A stretch of 64,000 nt of DNA, taken from assembly GCF_013373795.3 (NCBI RefSeq), contig NZ_CP088022.1:2294001-2358000 (forward strand), in the 5' to 3' direction. Made by a program: the position numbers and the translations under genes. Shown here piece by piece: positions 61,105-64,000 of the stretch (position 1 is its first letter; each line of letters starts with the position of its first letter). Below the pieces are notes generated by a model, which was not told the origin of the DNA, made no database searches, and saw nothing but the letters and a program-made list of their open reading frames with translations. The stretch comes from Bradyrhizobium quebecense (GTDB lineage Bacteria; Pseudomonadota; Alphaproteobacteria; Rhizobiales; Xanthobacteraceae).

Positions 61105-61660
61105 ACGCGCGGCGTGGAAGGCATCTCAGCCTGAGATCGGCATCCATCGGTTGGTGTTTATCGACGAGACGGGAGCCTCGACCAAGATGGCGCGGCGCTA
61201 TGGCCGCTCGCCGTACGGCCAGCGCTGTGTCGCAGCGCTCCCGCATGGTCATTGGAAGACGACGACCTTCGTCGGCGCGCTCAGAGCGACCGGCATGACT
61301 GCGCCGATGGTCCTTGACGGTCCCATGGATGGTCTGGCGTTCGAGGCTTACGTGACGCAAGTCCTCGTGCCGACACTCAGGCCCGGCGACATCGTGGTGA
61401 TGGACAATCTCGCAGCACACAAGCGCGCCGAGGTCGGCATCGCAATCGATGCCGTGGGCGCCCAGCTCCTCTATTTGCCGCCTTATTCGCCCGACCTCAA
61501 TCCGATCGAAATGGCCTTCGCCAAGCTCAAAGCCGCACTTCGAAAGGCCGCCGCCAGATCAATCGAGGCTTTGGACAACGCTATTGCCACCGCCCTGACC
61601 GCCTTCACCGCCCAAGAGTGCCTGAACTTCTTCGCCGCAGCCGGTTATGACCGTGTCTGA
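61094..61660 (+). CDS. IS630 transposase, catalytic frame (188 aa as listed)
   Basis: DDE domain: [20 protein letters not shown] (first Asp), [20 protein letters not shown] (second Asp) and [20 protein letters not shown] (third acidic residue, in the '[10 protein letters not shown]' motif). It joins the first frame by shifting +1 at the A-run, giving [20 protein letters not shown]. Seven As instead of eight would fuse the frames directly. So the product is likely one 317-residue protein by frameshifting or polymerase slippage, not a broken gene. Confidence 0.88.
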   Translation: MAAERAAWKASQPEIGIHRLVFIDETGASTKMARRYGRSPYGQRCVAALPHGHWKTTTFVGALRATGMTAPMVLDGPMDGLAFEAYVTQVLVPTLRPGDIVVMDNLAAHKRAEVGIAIDAVGAQLLYLPPYSPDLNPIEMAFAKLKAALRKAAARSIEALDNAIATALTAFTAQECLNFFAAAGYDRV

Positions 61661-61672
61661 TCAGAATCTGCT

Positions 61673-62350
61673 CTAGCTCTTGCGCAGAAGGTCGTCGATG
61701 ATGCGCAGCTTCATCCAGCCGGCCTTGTCGATAATTTCCCTGCGCAGCGTGTCCTTTTCCATCTCGTATTGCTCGCGCGAGATGTCGCGGCCGCCGCTCG
61801 CGGTGATTCCGAACGTCTTGAGCAAGGCGTTGTGCTGCGCCTCCCACGCGATCACATGCTCGGTCATGAGCTGCGTCACCGCCGGAAGGAAGCCGGGATG
61901 GCCTGCCAGGCCGCATGCTTCCGTGGTCTGCGGATCTTCCGCCAGCATGATCACGTTCCACTCGTCGTAGCCGATCAGATCCATCTGCGTGTAGAGAAAC
62001 GCGCCATGCGGCCCGTCCCAGATCTTGTGGTCGATGACCAGGAACGGCAACGCATGGCAGTAGCCGTGGCGCGCCGTCATGTCACGGTTGAAACTCTCGG
62101 TGCGCTCCTGCAGCCGTTGATTGGCCGCAGCAAACACGGCGAGGCGATTGTCCGCCGTCGGCACGATGCTGGCTGCGTCGTCGGGCGCGAACCCCGCATC
62201 GCGCAGCATCGGCCCGATCCGCGGATCTTCCCACTGCCTCCTGTGAAAGGCGGGTGCCGCGCCGTCGGCACCCGGTGCCGGACGCAAGGGCTCCTTGAGA
62301 TCGCCCGACGTCGCCTGCTTCTTTCCAAAAACCACCCTGCGCTCGAACAT
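61673..62350 (-). CDS. Unrecognised soluble protein (225 aa)
   Basis: The family is not known to me. Started at ATG 62350; upstream frames run to 62467 without a ribosome-binding site. The middle has LAVFAAANQRLQERTESFNR, DMTARHGYCHALPFLVIDHK, IWDGPHGAFLYTQMDLIGYD and LIGYDEWNVIMLAEDPQTTE; the C-terminal 80 residues are helical and charged (REQYEMEKDTLRREIIDKAG). No signal peptide. The stop codon TAG survived IS630 insertion because both the chromosome and the IS supply the same next base. Confidence 0.65.
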   Translation of the reverse strand: MFERRVVFGKKQATSGDLKEPLRPAPGADGAAPAFHRRQWEDPRIGPMLRDAGFAPDDAASIVPTADNRLAVFAAANQRLQERTESFNRDMTARHGYCHALPFLVIDHKIWDGPHGAFLYTQMDLIGYDEWNVIMLAEDPQTTEACGLAGHPGFLPAVTQLMTEHVIAWEAQHNALLKTFGITASGGRDISREQYEMEKDTLRREIIDKAGWMKLRIIDDLLRKS

Positions 62351-62502
62351 CGTGCCGTTCCTGCCAAGCTGGGGGAAAAGCATGGCAAACAACGCCCAGA
62401 TTTGTCTTAACCGGTCAGGGCAAGCGGCTGCGATCGAACAACAGGGTGACGCGGCCGTTAAGGCCAACGCGAAAAATCGATCAATCCGCCGGCGGAAGCG
62501 GT

Positions 62503-63594
62503 CTAACTGGCGGCAACGCTTGTCGATTTCGCCGGCGCCGGGGTGACGCGGGCGAACCGCACCACGAAGCGGGTGCCGTTGTGGCCTGGGTCGCGCTCGA
62601 CGCTGGCGTCGAGTTTGACGGCCATCGCCGCGACGATGCGCTGGCCCATGCCGGTGCCGCGTGGATCGGCCTTGTCGGAGAAACCCACGCCTTCGTCGCT
62701 GATCGCAAGCTGCAAATCGTCCGCGTGCGGCTTCAGCTCGACATGGATCGGGCCGGCGCCGTCGGGATAGGCGTATTTCACGGCGTTCATCACCAGTTCG
62801 TTGACGATGATGCCGATCGCGACCGCACGGTCGGGATCGATCTCGACCGGGTCGGCCTTCAGCGTCAGCCGCGACATCTTGTTGCCTTCGGCCGATCGCC
62901 TGAGATCCTCGAGCAGTGCCTCGAGATACTGGTTGAGCATCACCGTCTTGAAGTCGTGCGAGGTGTAGAGGCGGCGATGCACCTGCGCGACGGCGGCGAC
63001 GCGGCCCATCGCATTGGTGAGCGCCGCCTTGACATCCTGCTGGGTCGAGGAATTGGCTTGCAGATGCAGCAGCGAGGCAATGATCTGCAGCGAATTGCCG
63101 ACACGATGGTTGACCTCGCGAAGCAGAACCTCGCGCTCGGCGGCGAGCGCGGCGTAGCGGTCGCGCGAGGCGTGCACCTCGGCCTCGGCCTCGTCGCGCG
63201 CCTTCTGGATTGCGGCCCGCCGGACCGCGCCGTTCACCGCGACCTGGAGCAGGGGGATGAATTCGCCCCTGACATCCTTAACCAGATAGTCCGCCGCGCC
63301 GGCCTTCAGCGCGGTAACGGCAATCGCCGAATCCTGCGAGGCGGTGACGAACACCACCGGCGGTGCGTCGGCGATCTTGAGGATCTGCTCCAGCGTCTCC
63401 AGCCCATCGAGGCCAGGCATGTACTGGTCGAGCGCGACGACGTCGATGCCGCCCTGGGCGAGCCGGTCGAGGCCTTCCTGGCCGCTTGCGGCGTGCACGA
63501 CCTTGTAGCCCGCGCGCGTCAGCCCGCGTTCGACCAGGCGCGCCAGCGCCGCGTCGTCGTCGATATAGAGCAGTGTCGTCGTTGCGCTGGTCAT
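62503..63594 (-). CDS. Receiver-HWE/HisKA_2 hybrid histidine kinase (363 aa)
   Basis: Residues 1-120 are a receiver (LLYIDDDAALARLVERGLTR; Asp56 in VVALDQYMPGLDGLETL; Lys in ADYLVKD). Then a coil and a HisKA_2/HWE-type kinase with His163 in LREVNHRVGNSLQIIASLLH, followed by the ATPase region IVNELVMNAVKYAYPDGAGP (N box) and ISDEGVGFSDKADPRGTGMG (G boxes). Such kinases with an N-terminal receiver take part in the general stress or light/redox responses of alphaproteobacteria. ATG 63594 overlaps the stop of the response regulator upstream (ATGA). Confidence 0.92.
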   Translation of the reverse strand: MTSATTTLLYIDDDAALARLVERGLTRAGYKVVHAASGQEGLDRLAQGGIDVVALDQYMPGLDGLETLEQILKIADAPPVVFVTASQDSAIAVTALKAGAADYLVKDVRGEFIPLLQVAVNGAVRRAAIQKARDEAEAEVHASRDRYAALAAEREVLLREVNHRVGNSLQIIASLLHLQANSSTQQDVKAALTNAMGRVAAVAQVHRRLYTSHDFKTVMLNQYLEALLEDLRRSAEGNKMSRLTLKADPVEIDPDRAVAIGIIVNELVMNAVKYAYPDGAGPIHVELKPHADDLQLAISDEGVGFSDKADPRGTGMGQRIVAAMAVKLDASVERDPGHNGTRFVVRFARVTPAPAKSTSVAAS

Positions 63595-64000
63595 ATCGAA
63601 GCTGGCGGCACCTGAATCACGGAAAAGAACAGGCCAAGCTGGCGAATGGCGTTGGCAAAGCTTTCGTAGTTCACCGGCTTGGTGATGTAGACGTTGCAGC
63701 CGAGTTCGTAGCAACGTTTGATCTCCTGGGAGTCGTCGGTCGTGGTCAGCACGACCACCGGCGTAGCCTTGAGATGCTTGTTTTCCTTGACCCGCTTCAG
63801 AATATCGATGCCGGTCATGTCGGGCAGATTGAGATCAAGCAGGATGAGCAGGGCCTGGCCCTTGCGCTCGACCGCGCTGCCATCCTTGCCGAACAGGTAG
63901 TGCACGGCCTCTGTACCGTTGGTGAACGGGACGATCTCATTGTTGACACCTGAGCGCCGGATATTCCGCTCAATCAGGCGGGCATGGCCCTCGTCGTCCT
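63591..64000 (-). CDS. Rcp1-type response regulator, 5' end outside window
   Basis: Open to the right edge: the visible frame runs DDEGHARLIERNIRRSGVNN, EIVPFTNGTEAVHYLFGK, LLILLDLNLPDMTGIDILKR (phospho-Asp), ATPVVVLTTTDDSQEIKRCY and NVYITKPVNYESFANAIRQL (conserved Lys). This is the Rcp1 type (single receiver with the 'G-x-D-I-L-K-R' helix), often paired with bacteriophytochromes or HWE kinases. Only the first few residues are missing. It lies in an operon with the kinase that follows. Confidence 0.9.
   Translation of the reverse strand, partial: DDEGHARLIERNIRRSGVNNEIVPFTNGTEAVHYLFGKDGSAVERKGQALLILLDLNLPDMTGIDILKRVKENKHLKATPVVVLTTTDDSQEIKRCYELGCNVYITKPVNYESFANAIRQLGLFFSVIQVPPASI

Larger units (their letters stand above)
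60618..61673 (+). mobile_element. IS630-family insertion sequence (1,056 bp)
   Basis: Ends GAGCATTTTCTGACC (left) and, reversed, GAGCAGATTCTGATC (right), an imperfect inverted repeat, with a TA on each side (60616-60617 and 61674-61675), the IS630 target. It contains a two-frame transposase. It inserted at the TA of the stop codon of the gene on its right. Confidence 0.9.

Noticed and set aside
60709..61660. Treating the two IS630 frames as a broken transposase
   Set aside because: They join at an A-run in the +1 frame with all catalytic residues intact, the known IS630 frameshift arrangement.
1..64000. CRISPR arrays, tRNA or rRNA genes, phage structural genes
   Set aside because: No regularly spaced repeats, tRNA-like T-loops or recognisable phage proteins were seen; intergenic repeats are dispersed palindromes.

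Overview
The window looks like chromosomal DNA of a Bradyrhizobium-like alphaproteobacterium (order Rhizobiales). The genus is inferred, not proven. The grounds are high GC with strong GC3 bias, a class II (B12-dependent) ribonucleotide reductase, a GapR/DUF2312 nucleoid protein, an NDUFA12-type complex I subunit, DUF2155 and Aat genes, DUF6894-type small proteins, and many extragenic palindromic repeats of the kind common in that group. I saw no tRNA, rRNA, CRISPR array or phage structural gene.

Layout. 1-6 kb: the end of an RlpA-like protein, a candidate small RNA with promoter and terminator, a methyltransferase, small proteins (one DUF6894-family gene broken by a frameshift), then csaA, a LysE exporter and pdxY. 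6-22.8 kb: single genes separated by repeats. They include a PaiB-like protein, a divergent hydrolase/LysR pair, a polyphosphate-glucokinase-like kinase, a cystathionine gamma-synthase family enzyme, a Tat-exported carbonic anhydrase divergent from a winged-helix protein, a luciferase-like oxidoreductase, a ceramidase-like membrane protein behind two operator-like palindromes, a metallophosphoesterase that seems to start at ATT, GapR, an AhpD-like secreted protein, a frameshifted LprI-like gene and panD.

22.87-28.2 kb is the most unusual part. It is a lower-GC accessory segment joined to the 3' end of nrdJ. Reading in the direction of transcription (minus strand) it holds: the 3' end of nrdJ; an ImmA/IrrE-type zinc metallopeptidase with a C-terminal zinc ribbon copied from the NrdJ tail; a small basic protein; an XRE regulator; and a second ImmA-type peptidase overlapping it. 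This second peptidase is split by a complete 3,133-bp IS66-family element with an 8-bp target duplication, so the pre-insertion gene can be rebuilt exactly (208 codons). The GC shift falls inside nrdJ (around 28,190), and the far edge falls in a truncated repeat near 22,867.

31.7-47 kb: an 830-bp nrdJ upstream region with a 120-bp inverted-repeat element, two paralogous DMT transporters flanking a CHASE3 hybrid kinase and response-regulator operon, a glycine-rich secreted protein, the NDUFA12-like gene, a divergent pair of DJ-1/PfpI-domain proteins (one fused to an AraC domain), NhaA, an NhaP-like antiporter, an esterase and a short-chain dehydrogenase.

47-64 kb: DUF2155 and aat, a DASS anion transporter, and a tightly packed six-gene operon (periplasmic adaptor, two RND permeases, outer-membrane factor, two tiny secreted proteins) for a MdtABC-type efflux pump. 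Then come an IS630-family element inserted exactly at the stop codon of its neighbour, an unrecognised protein, and a response-regulator/HWE-kinase pair that runs off the window edge.
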